A DNA stretch of 64,000 nt from Deltaproteobacteria bacterium (GCA_031264185.1 JAISEL010000006.1:62001-126000); one strand, 5' to 3'; shown: positions 56,320-64,000, counted from the first letter of the stretch. Made by a program: numbers and translations. Notes: generated by a model from the sequence alone, not told the origin.

Positions 56320-56347
56320 TTGACAATATACCTGTGTCAGGTATAAT
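56320..56347 (+). promoter_or_regulatory. Promoter with embedded operator of the toxin-antitoxin pair
   Basis: TTGACA (56320-56325) and TATAAT (56342-56347) are perfect sigma-70 boxes with 16-bp spacing. Between and overlapping them lies the perfect inverted repeat ATACCTGTGTCAGGTAT (56328-56344), well placed for repression by the HTH antitoxin. The toxin start is 40 bp downstream. Confidence 0.85.
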
Positions 56348-56386
56348 AGAATTATCATTGTGGGGTGCGGACCGACATCAAAAAAT

Positions 56387-56710
56387 ATGGCAAAACAAGA
56401 AAGCGGACCATGGCAGCTGTCTTTCTCCGGCAAGGCTGAGAAACAAAAAGAAAAACTCCCTGAAACCATCAAGTCCGCTCTGAACTTGCTGCGGCGCGAA
56501 CTTGAGGAGGAAGGCCCCGAACGCCGGAACTGGCCGTATTACGGCCCGGTAAAGGCCAGGGCAAAAATGTTGATATGCGTTCATTGTCATTTGAACAAGG
56601 AGCGGACTGTCTACATCGCGGTATGGCTGGTCGTGGACAACATCATGCGAATTTTGGAGGTGCGCTGTGTCGGCACACATGAGAATGAAGACTACCGGCG
56701 AATCAGTTGA
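56387..56710 (+). CDS. RelE/HigB-like toxin
   Basis: This 107-residue protein starts at ATG 56387. It is a small basic protein with SGKAEKQKEKLPETIKSALN, LLRRELEEEGPERRNWPYYG and the C-terminal strands VYIAVWLVVDNIMRILEVRC, VGTHENEDY. The arrangement (toxin first, HTH antitoxin second, overlapping) and the fold-like pattern fit HigB/RelE-type mRNA-interfering toxins. The antitoxin start lies inside its 3' end. It is a homologue of the truncated toxin at 54036. The exact toxin family is not certain. Confidence 0.82.
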   Translation: MAKQESGPWQLSFSGKAEKQKEKLPETIKSALNLLRRELEEEGPERRNWPYYGPVKARAKMLICVHCHLNKERTVYIAVWLVVDNIMRILEVRCVGTHENEDYRRIS

Positions 56711-57047
56711 AATAAATATCTCCCTGGTTGTGCCTGTCCCTGAATCGAAGTTGGTGGCCGAGGCCCTTAAGGGGGTACTGGCTTTGGCCGGCCACGAAAT
56801 ACGGCCGGTTAACAATGAGGGCGATGAGCTGTATACGGCCGAGGAAGTGTTTTCCGATACTCATCCCGGGGGTATGATCAAGGGACTTCGGGCTCGTGAG
56901 GGCATTACCCAGAAGCAAATGGCCGACAAGTTGGGAATCAGGCAGCACCATATTTCAGAAATGGAAAAAGGTGTTCGTCCCATCACCTTGGAAATGGCCA
57001 AGCGCATCGGGAAGGCCCTCAACATTTCGTACAAGGTTTTTCTGTAA
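56667..57047 (+). CDS. HTH-type (XRE/HigA-like) antitoxin
   Basis: This 126-residue protein starts at GTG 56667, placed 6 nt after GGAGG and overlapping the toxin gene by 44 bases; an ATG at 56679 is an alternative start. The N-terminal toxin-binding half is followed by an XRE helix-turn-helix (GLRAREGITQKQMADKLGIR, QHHISEMEKGVRPITLEMAK). It probably neutralises the toxin at 56387 and represses the promoter at 56320 through the palindrome there. Intact. Confidence 0.88.
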   Translation: MSAHMRMKTTGESVEINISLVVPVPESKLVAEALKGVLALAGHEIRPVNNEGDELYTAEEVFSDTHPGGMIKGLRAREGITQKQMADKLGIRQHHISEMEKGVRPITLEMAKRIGKALNISYKVFL

Positions 57048-57281
57048 AGTTTCCCGCCATACGCCCCCCGAAAGCCGCATCCCTGGTGACCGCCACGTTG
57101 AACTGACAGCCGGGCCTGATTGCCAGGGTCGGCTTGATGTTCAGATTTTTCCGGAGCAGCTGCAGCGTGGCCTGGCCGAGCAGGACGGCCAGGGCGGCGG
57201 TAATTTCGTTCTGGATGGTGGTGGAGTTGGCATTGCCGTTGGAATCGTTACCCGCGACCTGATCCCCGGCGTAGCTCATGT
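57035..57281 (-). pseudogene. TrbI/VirB10 C-terminal relic
   Basis: On the minus strand YAGDQVAGNDSNGNANSTTI, then LRKNLNIKPTLAIRPGCQFN and VAVTRDAAF resemble the C-terminal end of VirB10/TrbI proteins (LNIQPTLxIRPGxxFNVxVxKD). Only ~80 residues remain, and the IS66 remnant abuts the 5' side at 57278. It is the third conjugation gene recognised in the island, all on the minus strand. Confidence 0.65.
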
Positions 57282-58119
57282 TCAGGAAGGAAGCCTACGA
57301 AATCCTCCTTGAGAAGTTTAGGCCGTGGGCGCGGGATAAGCTTAGAAACTCAAAGGCAGTTCAACTTGATGAGACAGGGATCAAAGGCCCGTTTAATTGG
57401 ATCCATCTGGCAGCAGACCCTGAAGTTGGCCTGCATATGCCCTACGAAAAAAGAGGTGTTGAGGCGATGGATGATACGGGAATAATCGCCTGGCCGGATG
57501 AAGATTCTGTTGCATGCCATGGCCATTGGAAACCATATTGCACCTGCACTGACTGCGAACACAGTCTTTGTACCGCTCACATCTTCCGGGAGCTTCTTCG
57601 CGCTGAGGACAGTGAAGGCATAAGCGGCCGGAGACGATGAGGGAATTTCTGTTTAAGTTAAACGATTCGGTTCCAGAGGCAGGCGGAGCATTGGATGAAG
57701 CTGGCCAAAATAAGGCCCTAACCGACTATCGCAGAATAATCCTACTGGCGGAGGCAGAAAGTCCCTGCACAAGTGTCAAAAACGGAACAAGAGGCCGGGC
57801 AGGAAAAACACCGGCCGGAAATCTCATTGAGATTTTAAGGGACTTTGGGCCGGAAGTTCTGCGGTTCATGACAGGAGAAGATGTTCCTTTCGCCAATAAT
57901 ATGGCGGAGAGAAACCTGAGGATGGCCAAAGTCCAGCAAAAGGTCTCCGGATGTTTCAGGAGCAAAGAAGGGGCCGAAATATTTTGCCTGATTCGCAGCT
58001 GTCTCATTTCCTGCAATAAAAGCAATGCAAATCCTATGGATGCTTTTCAGTCGGTGTTTGGCGGCAATTTGCCGTCATTTGCAGAGGCTGAAGATAACGA
58101 TGTAGATATTGCCGCATAA
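57278..58119 (+). pseudogene. IS66-family transposase, N-terminally truncated and frameshifted
   Basis: The first frame has QLDETGIKGPFNWIHLAADP (first catalytic Asp), KRGVEAMDDTGIIAWPDEDS, CHGHWKPY (the second Asp of HDHW is lost) and CTAHIFRELLRAED. After a shift near 57620 the second frame reads VLRFMTGEDVPFANNMAERN, LRMAKVQQKVSGCFRSKEGA. This is the DDE_Tnp_IS66 domain with its final Glu (AERNLRM). The N-terminal third and any inverted repeat are missing. Inactive. Confidence 0.82.
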
Positions 58120-58403
58120 AAAGCAATTCGTACAGATACTCATTCACCAAACCATTTTGCCCAGGCCTAATGGTTTTTATTGTATCCAATACATAAATGT
58201 TATAGACAGAAGTCCAATATATAATTTTGCATTTAACATAATTCAGAAAATAAATTGCTTTTCTATGCAGATATATGCCAGTGCCGTCTGAATAGTTGCG
58301 GTCTGGTGAGATTTAGGATCGGCACGCAGTCATGGCGCTATAAGTGGCAGTTAATAAGGGCCTGAACGGCTACTAAAGACAGGCATTTTGTTAAGGTAAT
58401 ATA

Positions 58404-58433
58404 TTGACAGTTGAAAGGTTAATTTTCTAAAAT
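58404..58433 (+). promoter_or_regulatory. Candidate sigma-70 promoter of the TonB cluster
   Basis: TTGACA and TAAAAT boxes are 18 bp apart, about 250 bp upstream of exbB. A repeated box starts 12 bp after the -10, a position suited to an operator. Confidence 0.42.
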
Positions 58434-58444
58434 TTGTCAATATA

Positions 58445-58576
58445 TTAATTTATTGCCGATTAATTATTTTTTTCTTTGTATTTAAGCCGTAACCCACTAA
58501 AAAAATCTTGAAATACCATTGACATTTTATTGATATCCATTTATTATCTGTTTTTGTGATGTTAATTTATTGCCGA
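58445..58576 (+). repeat. Repeated 15-mer upstream of exbB
   Basis: TTAATTTATTGCCGA occurs exactly at 58445-58459 and 58562-58576. A weaker TTAGTTTGTTGCC follows near 58601. Chance identity is unlikely even in AT-rich DNA because of the GCCGA end. It could be the binding site of an iron or haem-responsive regulator; a classical Fur box was not recognised. Confidence 0.5.
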
Positions 58577-58686
58577 CTTATCCGTTATTCGTCAAAGAAT
58601 TAGTTTGTTGCCTTTAAACTGAAGATTAAGCCTCAATGTTTCCTGGGTTATGTCGACATCCAAAATCACGGTTCGGTGAGGATTTC

Positions 58687-59361
58687 ATGAGCAGCGGCCA
58701 AACAATCCGACACATCTATATGCTGATCGGTCCGGCCGGGGTGGCTTTGGCCGCTCTGGCCGTGATCGGCCTGATTATCATTTTGCGGAACTGGATTTTT
58801 TTATTTCTGACCTCCAGGGATTTCAAAAAAGCGGCCGGAACCATGACCATGTCCCCCGGGCTGACGGAGAGCCTTTTGAGCCGCTACGCCAATAACCCGG
58901 TCATCGGCATCATAGGCGATGTCTTAAAGACTCACGGCCGCCATTCCAATGACTTAAAAGCCGAAGTGGCTTATCTGTTCCATCTGCATTTCTCCAGGAC
59001 GCAAAGAGATCTGTCGGTCCTCAGGATCATTGCTCTTATTTCGCCTATGCTGGGCCTTCTGGGCACTCTCCTGGGACTTTCGGGTGTCTTCAGGACTCTG
59101 GCCGTGTCCAGTTCCCTGAATACTTCGGCTATTCTGGCGGCCGGTATCTGGGAGGCCATCCTGACCACCATCATGGGTCTGACTCTGGCTATCCCGGCCC
59201 TGATTGCCTGCAATCTTTTCAGATTAAGGCTAAAGGGCTTCCACCTGGCGGCCATTGAGTACGGCTACCGTTTTTTGGACTCCATGTCTCCGGAGTCCGA
59301 ACCTGAGGCTGAACTGCCAGGCCAGCAGGACAGCCATTACGAAAGGGCGGCCAATGCATGA
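58687..59361 (+). CDS. exbB: ExbB/TolQ-family proton channel protein
   Basis: This 224-residue inner-membrane protein starts at ATG 58687, chosen for its GGTGAGGA site; an upstream in-frame ATG at 58636 lacks one. There are three membrane spans: LIGPAGVALAALAVIGLIII near the start, and LRIIALISPMLGLLGTLLGL and GIWEAILTTIMGLTLAIPAL in the second half, the conserved MotA/TolQ/ExbB region. With ExbD it turns proton flow into TonB movement. It overlaps exbD by 4 bases. Confidence 0.93.
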   Translation: MSSGQTIRHIYMLIGPAGVALAALAVIGLIIILRNWIFLFLTSRDFKKAAGTMTMSPGLTESLLSRYANNPVIGIIGDVLKTHGRHSNDLKAEVAYLFHLHFSRTQRDLSVLRIIALISPMLGLLGTLLGLSGVFRTLAVSSSLNTSAILAAGIWEAILTTIMGLTLAIPALIACNLFRLRLKGFHLAAIEYGYRFLDSMSPESEPEAELPGQQDSHYERAANA

Positions 59362-59846
59362 ATCTTGATTCACCCTTGTCCGACCCCTGGTCGGACGACG
59401 ATTCTCTCGACATGACCTCCTTAATTGATGTGGTCTTCCTGTTGCTGGCTTTTTTTATTCTGGCTGCCAGTTTTGCTGTTCCGGCCATGGACGTCCGCCT
59501 GTCGGAGGCTAAAAACGCCGCCGCTGCCAAGGCTGACGACCGCTCCCTGACCATTACGGTTAACGCCGGAGGAATGATATTCCATGGCCCTGATCCCATT
59601 AATACGGCGGAACTTAAAAGCATCCTTGAAAATCATCCGGCCGAGGCGCCAATCTATTTTAACGTCGATAAGGACGCGCCGTTCGGGGCCTTTTTAGGTG
59701 TTCTGGATGAGGCCAAAAGCCTTCACCGGGAACGTTTCATGATCAATGCCAAGGGCCTGAGCCGGGACGGGGATGAGGATGCCGCCGGCCGGCAGCCCGG
59801 CATCGCAGCCGGGACTTCGGGAGTTTCGGCTCCGGCGGCTCCGTGA
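59358..59846 (+). CDS. exbD: ExbD/TolR-family protein
   Basis: The 162-residue protein has one membrane span (about 25-45) with the conserved proton-binding Asp in TSLIDVVFLLLAFFIL, then a periplasmic domain (NAAAAKADDRSLTITVNAGG, VLDEAKSLHRERFMINA). A ~30-residue Gly/Ala/Pro-rich tail follows. ATGA overlap with exbB shows translational coupling. It is the partner of ExbB in TonB energisation. Confidence 0.93.
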   Translation: MNLDSPLSDPWSDDDSLDMTSLIDVVFLLLAFFILAASFAVPAMDVRLSEAKNAAAAKADDRSLTITVNAGGMIFHGPDPINTAELKSILENHPAEAPIYFNVDKDAPFGAFLGVLDEAKSLHRERFMINAKGLSRDGDEDAAGRQPGIAAGTSGVSAPAAP

Positions 59847-59991
59847 CCGGGGTCCGGACAGCCGGGTTAAGTTAAAATGACCCCCCAAAATTTTTCCGGG
59901 AGTTAAGCTGCCCCTGGTTTTTGGTCCGGACAGACTGCTGCCGGGGCTGGGGCGGGCGCAGGAGTCAGAAAATAATTTTCACCTGTAACTT

Positions 59992-60822
59992 TTGGCGCAG
60001 CAGCCGGAAAAACGGCCGGCCGCTGCGAACGGAGAATGCTTGTCTCAGCCAGGAACGACAAAAGCGCCAACTTTTTTTCCATACGGCCGTCCGGAACCGG
60101 CCGGCCGGTTTCAGGCCGGCGACCGTTACCCGGAGGCCAGGAGGCTCAGCAACCTCATCAGTTTGGGGTTGGCAGCGGCTCTGACCTTCTGGCTGTTTGC
60201 CCATCCGCCCGGGCAGGGCGGGGATCAGGCTCCGGTCATTTTGGATCAAACGCCCGTGACCGTAGAACTGTGGGAAGAACCGCCGCCCGAGCCGGTCCCT
60301 GCGCCGGAACCAGCGCCTTCGGTAGAACCGGAACCGGAAATTTTTCCTGAACCTGAATCTGAGCCGGAACCGGTCCATGAGCCCGAGCCGGTCCCCGAAC
60401 CGGCGGTTAAGCCGGTTAAGGCTAAAGTGCAACCCAAGGCTAAGCCCAAATCTAACCCTAAACCGGTCGTTACTGCAGCCGCTCCGCCGGTTCAGGAAGC
60501 TAAAGGCGGCCAGGACGGCCAGGCAGCCCCCGGGGGCGATCCGGACGAAAGCCGCCGGTTTGTGTCGGAATTTCTGAGGCTGGTTGAGAGAAGCAAGTTT
60601 TATCCCCACGAAGCCCGAAGGGATAACGTCACCGGCACGGTCAGAGTCAGAGTCCGCTTCGGTTCCGGCGGGCAGATTACGGCCGTTAGCCTGATCGGCG
60701 ACTATCCGGCCGTTCTGGGTCAGGCGGCTCTGACCACCATGGACAGGGTCAGCTCCCGCTGGCCGGGCAGAGCCGGGGGGCCAGACTCTTTGGTAGTGCC
60801 CATAGCCTTCAGGATTAAGTAG
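59992..60822 (+). CDS. tonB: TonB-family energy transducer
   Basis: The 276-residue protein (TTG start) has a ~50-residue cytoplasmic N-terminus and one membrane span (NLISLGLAAALTFWLF, about 48-63). A long Pro-Glu and Pro-Lys region follows (PEPVPAPEPAPSVEPEPEIF ... VKPVKAKVQPKAKPKSNPKP), typical for crossing the periplasm. The C-terminal TonB domain (about 190-276) has SKFYPHEARRDNVTGTVRVR and VRFGSGGQITAVSLIGDYP. It transmits energy to the receptor encoded at 62504. The longer than usual cytoplasmic start is uncertain, and an internal start is possible. Confidence 0.9.
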   Translation: MAQQPEKRPAAANGECLSQPGTTKAPTFFPYGRPEPAGRFQAGDRYPEARRLSNLISLGLAAALTFWLFAHPPGQGGDQAPVILDQTPVTVELWEEPPPEPVPAPEPAPSVEPEPEIFPEPESEPEPVHEPEPVPEPAVKPVKAKVQPKAKPKSNPKPVVTAAAPPVQEAKGGQDGQAAPGGDPDESRRFVSEFLRLVERSKFYPHEARRDNVTGTVRVRVRFGSGGQITAVSLIGDYPAVLGQAALTTMDRVSSRWPGRAGGPDSLVVPIAFRIK

Positions 60823-60858
60823 ACGGCCGGTCCGGCCTTCAGTTTCGGAGAGTTTTAT

Positions 60859-62328
60859 ATGGTTATGACGGAAAATGCCCGTGAGGCTGCTGCGGCCGCC
60901 TATGTCACTGATACTGACGGCAATGATGCCGGAGGCCGGGAAAACTCAGCGGCGCGGGTCATGGGACAGACGGCGCCGAATCAGGCCAGGCCGGAACCGG
61001 AAGGACCGGAGCGGTTTCTGGCCAAAGTCGGGGTTCGGCCGGGACAGGCTTTTGCCAGCAAGTTCGCAATCCATGCCGGCACCTCAGGCCGGACTCTAAG
61101 CGGTCCGGAGGTCCGGGAGAGCTACGAGCGTCTCCTGGCAGCTTTTAATCCGGGTCCTATGGCTGTCTACCTCCATTTGCCGTTTTGTCTTAACCGGTGC
61201 CTGTACTGCGGGTTTGCCGGCCAGAACCCGGATAAGGATCTGGTGGACCGGTACGTCTCGGCTCTGGAGGCCGAAATGGAGCACTACGGAACTGTTTTCC
61301 CGGCCAAACCGGGACCGGTCAGAGCGGTTTATTTCGGCGGCGGGACGCCGACCGTTCTGGAGCCCGGACAGCTGGCCCGTCTGACTGAGGCTGTCGCCAG
61401 AACCTTCGATTTGGCCAATGACGCCGAGATAACTCTGGAGGGCCGGGTCTCCGATCTCAGCCGTGACCGGGCGGACGGCTTTTTAAGGGCCGGTTTCAAC
61501 CGTTTTTCCCTGGGGGTTCAAAGCTTTTCGACTGAAGTCAGAAAGAGTCTGGGTCGCCACAGCCGGGGTCATGAGGCGATTTCCTTTCTGAATAATCTCA
61601 TCAGGCGCCAGAAGGCCGTAGTGGTCATAGATCTCATCTACGGCCTGCCGGGCCAGAGCATACCCATGTTTCTGGCCGACCTGGAGACGGCCTGCCAAAT
61701 CGGGGTTGACGGACTGGATACGTACCAGCTGAACACCTTTCCAGGCGGAGCGCTGGAGCGGGCGGTGGAGGGCGGCCGGCTGCCCGCTCCGGCTCCTTTA
61801 GCCGGGCAGGCCGACTATTATCTGGCGGCGGCCGGGTTTATGGCTGACCGGAAATGGCGGCGGCTGTCCCTGAGTCACTACGCCCGGGACACCAGGGAAC
61901 GCAACATTTACAATCCCTGGGCCAAAAGCCGGAAAGACTGCCTGGCCCTGGGAGCCGGGGCGGGCGGCTTTATTGATAATCATGCTTCCTACCGGCTGCC
62001 GGAAGTCCGGGCTTACATTGAGGCGGCCGGAAAAGGCCTCTTCGCCCCGGACTTTCTGACCCTGCCTTCGGGCGGCGAAGCTCTCACCGGATTAATAGTC
62101 AGCCAGCTGGAACTGGGCCGTCTGGACTTAAGGAGCCTGCCCCCCTTTATGGGGAGCGATTTAAGCCCTGTTCTTCTTTTAGCCGAAAATTGGCAGGAAG
62201 CCGGACTTTTAGAGCAAAGCGGGGATTGTCTGGAACTGACCGAGGCCGGCCGCTTCTGGGGGGTCAATCTGACTCAGGCTATGGTTGTCACCGCCTCGGA
62301 AGCCATGGCCAAAGGTCAGGCGGTCTGA
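60859..62328 (+). CDS. HutW/ChuW-like radical SAM enzyme (anaerobic haem degradation)
   Basis: This 489-residue radical SAM protein of the HemN/HemW superfamily has cluster-binding Cys110, Cys114 and Cys117 (FCLNRCLYCGF). SAM-binding and barrel motifs are VRAVYFGGGTPTVLEPGQL, GFNRFSLGVQSFSTEVRKSL and DLIYGLPGQSIPMFL. The N-terminal ~90 residues (KVGVRPGQAFASKFAIHAG) and the placement between tonB and a TonB receptor fit the ChuW/HutW branch, which opens the haem ring without oxygen and releases iron. A coproporphyrinogen dehydrogenase role is less likely in this context. No ChuY/ChuZ-like partner is visible before the window ends. Confidence 0.82.
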   Translation: MVMTENAREAAAAAYVTDTDGNDAGGRENSAARVMGQTAPNQARPEPEGPERFLAKVGVRPGQAFASKFAIHAGTSGRTLSGPEVRESYERLLAAFNPGPMAVYLHLPFCLNRCLYCGFAGQNPDKDLVDRYVSALEAEMEHYGTVFPAKPGPVRAVYFGGGTPTVLEPGQLARLTEAVARTFDLANDAEITLEGRVSDLSRDRADGFLRAGFNRFSLGVQSFSTEVRKSLGRHSRGHEAISFLNNLIRRQKAVVVIDLIYGLPGQSIPMFLADLETACQIGVDGLDTYQLNTFPGGALERAVEGGRLPAPAPLAGQADYYLAAAGFMADRKWRRLSLSHYARDTRERNIYNPWAKSRKDCLALGAGAGGFIDNHASYRLPEVRAYIEAAGKGLFAPDFLTLPSGGEALTGLIVSQLELGRLDLRSLPPFMGSDLSPVLLLAENWQEAGLLEQSGDCLELTEAGRFWGVNLTQAMVVTASEAMAKGQAV

Positions 62329-62458
62329 ATTAATGCCGCAGGCTTTACTTGTCTGCATCGGAGATTTCAGCCGGAAAACCGAATTCGGTCCGCCCGTCTG
62401 CCAGGAACGGACGGACCGGAAAAACCGGCGAATGTTAAGGCTCTTTACGGGTCCGGGC

Positions 62459-62498
62459 ATCAATTTCAAGGAGAATGACTATCAATTTCAAGGAGAAT
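62459..62498 (+). repeat. Tandem duplication of the ribosome-binding region of the receptor gene
   Basis: ATCAATTTCAAGGAGAAT occurs at 62459-62476 and again at 62481-62498 (period 22 bp). Each copy carries AAGGAGAA; only the second is correctly spaced from ATG 62504. Confidence 0.85.
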
Positions 62499-62503
62499 AA
62501 CTG

Positions 62504-64000
62504 ATGAGAAAAGCAATCCGTGCAGCCGTCCTGCTTCCGCTGGCGGCTCTTTTATCCTGGCCGGGAGCCTTGCCAGGGCAGGCAGAGGCTCAGGAAATCG
62601 AAACCCGGGAGGTCACCGTCACCTCTACCCGGACCGAGAGGGATTTGTTCGTAATTCCCATGACCGTGGGGGTCAAGACGGAAGAGGATCTTGAGTGGCA
62701 GCCCCAGACGAATGTGGCCGAATTTCTGGCCGATGTGCCGGGGGTGGTCATCATGGACGGTGGCATGCCGGGCGGCAAAAGGGTCATGATCCGGGGCGAG
62801 AGCCCCACCAGGAGTCTCATCTTAATCGACGGAGTCAAGGTATCGGAGCAGAAGAGCATGAGCGGACCGGCGATTTTGGTGGACACCAGCCAGATTGAGC
62901 GTATAGAGGTCATCAAAGGTCCGGCTTCGGTCCTCTACGGTTCCGAGGCCATTGCCGGAGTCATCAACATCATTACCAAAAAAGGCGGCGACAAGCCGGT
63001 CGGCTTCAGCCAGAACGTTATCGCCGATTCCTCAACCCGCAGCGTCGAATCCCAGACCGCCCTCTTCGGCTCCTACAAAGGCTTCAGTTACCGCTTTTCA
63101 GGCAGCGTCTTGAACGCCGGAGAACGCGAGACACCCGGCGGACGCCTGGCCAATTCAAGTTACAAAAACAGCTATCTGACCGGCCGCCTGGGCTATGACT
63201 GGGACAAAGGCTCCGTCTATGTCCGGGCCGATAAATACCGCAGCGTCATCCACATTCCCAGCGACTCGGCGCCTGTTATTAGTTTTACCATGGGCGCTTA
63301 TTACCGAAGTACGGCCACCGTCGGACTCGATCTGCCGCAATGGGATCGGGAATCCGTATCCGGAGGCTTTGAGTTAAGAGACCTGACCTCATTTTTGAAA
63401 AAAATAAAGCTTGATATGTATTATCAAAATATGAAAAAGGATTTTAATAATACAATCCAGGTAATGAATTATCGTTATTTAGACAATTCATTCGCCGGCG
63501 GCATCCTGACAGGAGTCCATACCTTTAATGACCAGGACAGCATCGGCGGTTCTTTGCAAAGCGACTGGAAACTGGGAGACCATTACGTCATTGCGGGCCT
63601 GGACTACAATAAAGATGATTTGAAAGCCGATGACGACCGTACTCCGACCACCAGAATAACGGCCGCTGGGGGGACAATTCAAATGGGGGGGCCGGAGAAT
63701 TTCAAGTATAAAGCCGAGCAGAGCACCTTAGGGCTGTTTGTTCAGGACGAATGGACCCTGCCGGGCGATTTCACGGCCACTTTAGGTCTCAGAAACACCT
63801 GGGTGGAATCAAAACTGACCGGCAATGACAACCCCGGCCTGCCGGCGGCCGGGGAGATGACCGACACCAAGCTGGTCGGCAACGTCGGACTGGTCTACAC
63901 GGGTTTCCAAAACATCTCCCTCCGGGCTTCCTGGTCCCAGGGATACAAGTTTCCGCCCCTGAACGACCTGTATCTGGGCACCGTCCACGGCTCCAGCGAT
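62504..64000 (+). CDS. TonB-dependent outer-membrane receptor, partial (probably haem)
   Basis: The frame is open from ATG 62504 to the window end (499 codons, 3' end missing). A signal peptide (MRKAIRAAVLLPLAALLSW...AEA) is followed by a TonB-box-like segment (REVTVTSTRTERD). The plug domain (VAEFLADVPGVVIMDGGMPG, GKRVMIRGESPTRSLILIDG, GPASVLYGSEAIAGVINIIT) precedes beta-barrel strands. In CirA/HemR-like receptors the ligand-specific motifs lie in the missing part. Context (exbB-exbD-tonB and HutW) points to haem or another iron-porphyrin as ligand. The duplicated ribosome-binding region lies directly upstream. Confidence 0.92.
   Translation, partial: MRKAIRAAVLLPLAALLSWPGALPGQAEAQEIETREVTVTSTRTERDLFVIPMTVGVKTEEDLEWQPQTNVAEFLADVPGVVIMDGGMPGGKRVMIRGESPTRSLILIDGVKVSEQKSMSGPAILVDTSQIERIEVIKGPASVLYGSEAIAGVINIITKKGGDKPVGFSQNVIADSSTRSVESQTALFGSYKGFSYRFSGSVLNAGERETPGGRLANSSYKNSYLTGRLGYDWDKGSVYVRADKYRSVIHIPSDSAPVISFTMGAYYRSTATVGLDLPQWDRESVSGGFELRDLTSFLKKIKLDMYYQNMKKDFNNTIQVMNYRYLDNSFAGGILTGVHTFNDQDSIGGSLQSDWKLGDHYVIAGLDYNKDDLKADDDRTPTTRITAAGGTIQMGGPENFKYKAEQSTLGLFVQDEWTLPGDFTATLGLRNTWVESKLTGNDNPGLPAAGEMTDTKLVGNVGLVYTGFQNISLRASWSQGYKFPPLNDLYLGTVHGSSD

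Larger units (their letters stand above)
58120..58686 (+). other. Upstream region of the TonB cluster
   Basis: The 570 bp contain the right edge of the island and the regulatory region of exbB. A sigma-70-like promoter (TTGACA 58404-58409, TAAAAT 58428-58433, 18-bp spacing) and repeated TTAATTTATTGCCGA boxes are present. No gene was seen. Confidence 0.5.

Noticed and set aside
58120-58686. Classical Fur box upstream of the TonB cluster
   Set aside because: AT-rich palindromic stretches occur, but none matches the 19-bp Fur consensus well enough to call.
1-64000. tRNA, rRNA or CRISPR array
   Set aside because: No T-loop/acceptor arrangement, rRNA signature or regularly spaced direct repeat with spacers was recognised by eye; a covariance-model scan would be decisive.

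Overview
The window reads as a chromosomal segment of a flagellated, Gram-negative anaerobe, most likely a deltaproteobacterium (Desulfobacterota). Supporting signs are outer-membrane porins, a TonB system, sigma-54 regulation, flagellar genes with sigma-28 and sigma-54 promoters, and a HutW-type oxygen-independent haem-processing enzyme. The species assignment is inference. The core genome is GC-moderate. It is interrupted by many decayed genes and non-autonomous mobile elements, a pattern seen in host-associated lineages under relaxed selection.

Layout. 1-2.4 kb: end of a hybrid histidine kinase and an overlapping HD-GYP response regulator. 2.6-5.7 kb: a decayed type II restriction-modification cassette (C5 methylase, endonuclease, Vsr-like nuclease, HEPN-type TIGR02391 gene), with a ~320-bp inverted-repeat element inside the endonuclease gene, then a transposase scrap. 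5.9-11.2 kb: membrane protein, malQ and pgi. 11.2-17.4 kb: a sensor kinase and an NtrC-type regulator with two C-terminal Fis domains, separated by a degraded PD-(D/E)XK transposase-like gene whose C-terminal half is present three times in tandem. 17.4-20.3 kb: MITEs and an AAA-ATPase-like/DUF1703 gene. 20.3-29.3 kb: AEC transporter, AMMECR1 protein, ferredoxin-fused aldo/keto reductase and two paralogous porins. 29.7-39.5 kb: flagellar genes (fliS, fliD, a glycosyltransferase-TPR protein, flgM) separated by a long gene-poor stretch. 39.5-42.7 kb: decayed genes. 42.7-47.9 kb: cupin, CpoB-like lipoprotein, class A PBP and rdgB.

47.9-58.1 kb is a second accessory island. It holds a decayed large DNA methylase, an intact Dam-like methylase next to an intact ATPase-TOPRIM (OLD-like) gene, several MITEs, a second copy of the ~320-bp element, two related toxin-antitoxin modules, and relics of conjugation genes (TraF, TraG/VirD4, TrbI/VirB10) and an IS66 transposase. 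58.7-64 kb: an exbB-exbD-tonB-hutW-TonB receptor cluster that looks like a complete haem uptake and degradation unit, cut by the window end.

The most unusual signals are: (i) the ~320-bp element with CCTAAA-type ends, in which four internal copies of one 10-mer have switched together between the two copies; (ii) three size classes of MITE (91, ~180 and ~102 bp) sharing one terminal repeat, with no matching transposase in the window; and (iii) the intact methylase plus ATPase-TOPRIM pair inside an otherwise decayed island, a candidate two-gene defence module. No tRNA, rRNA or CRISPR array was seen.
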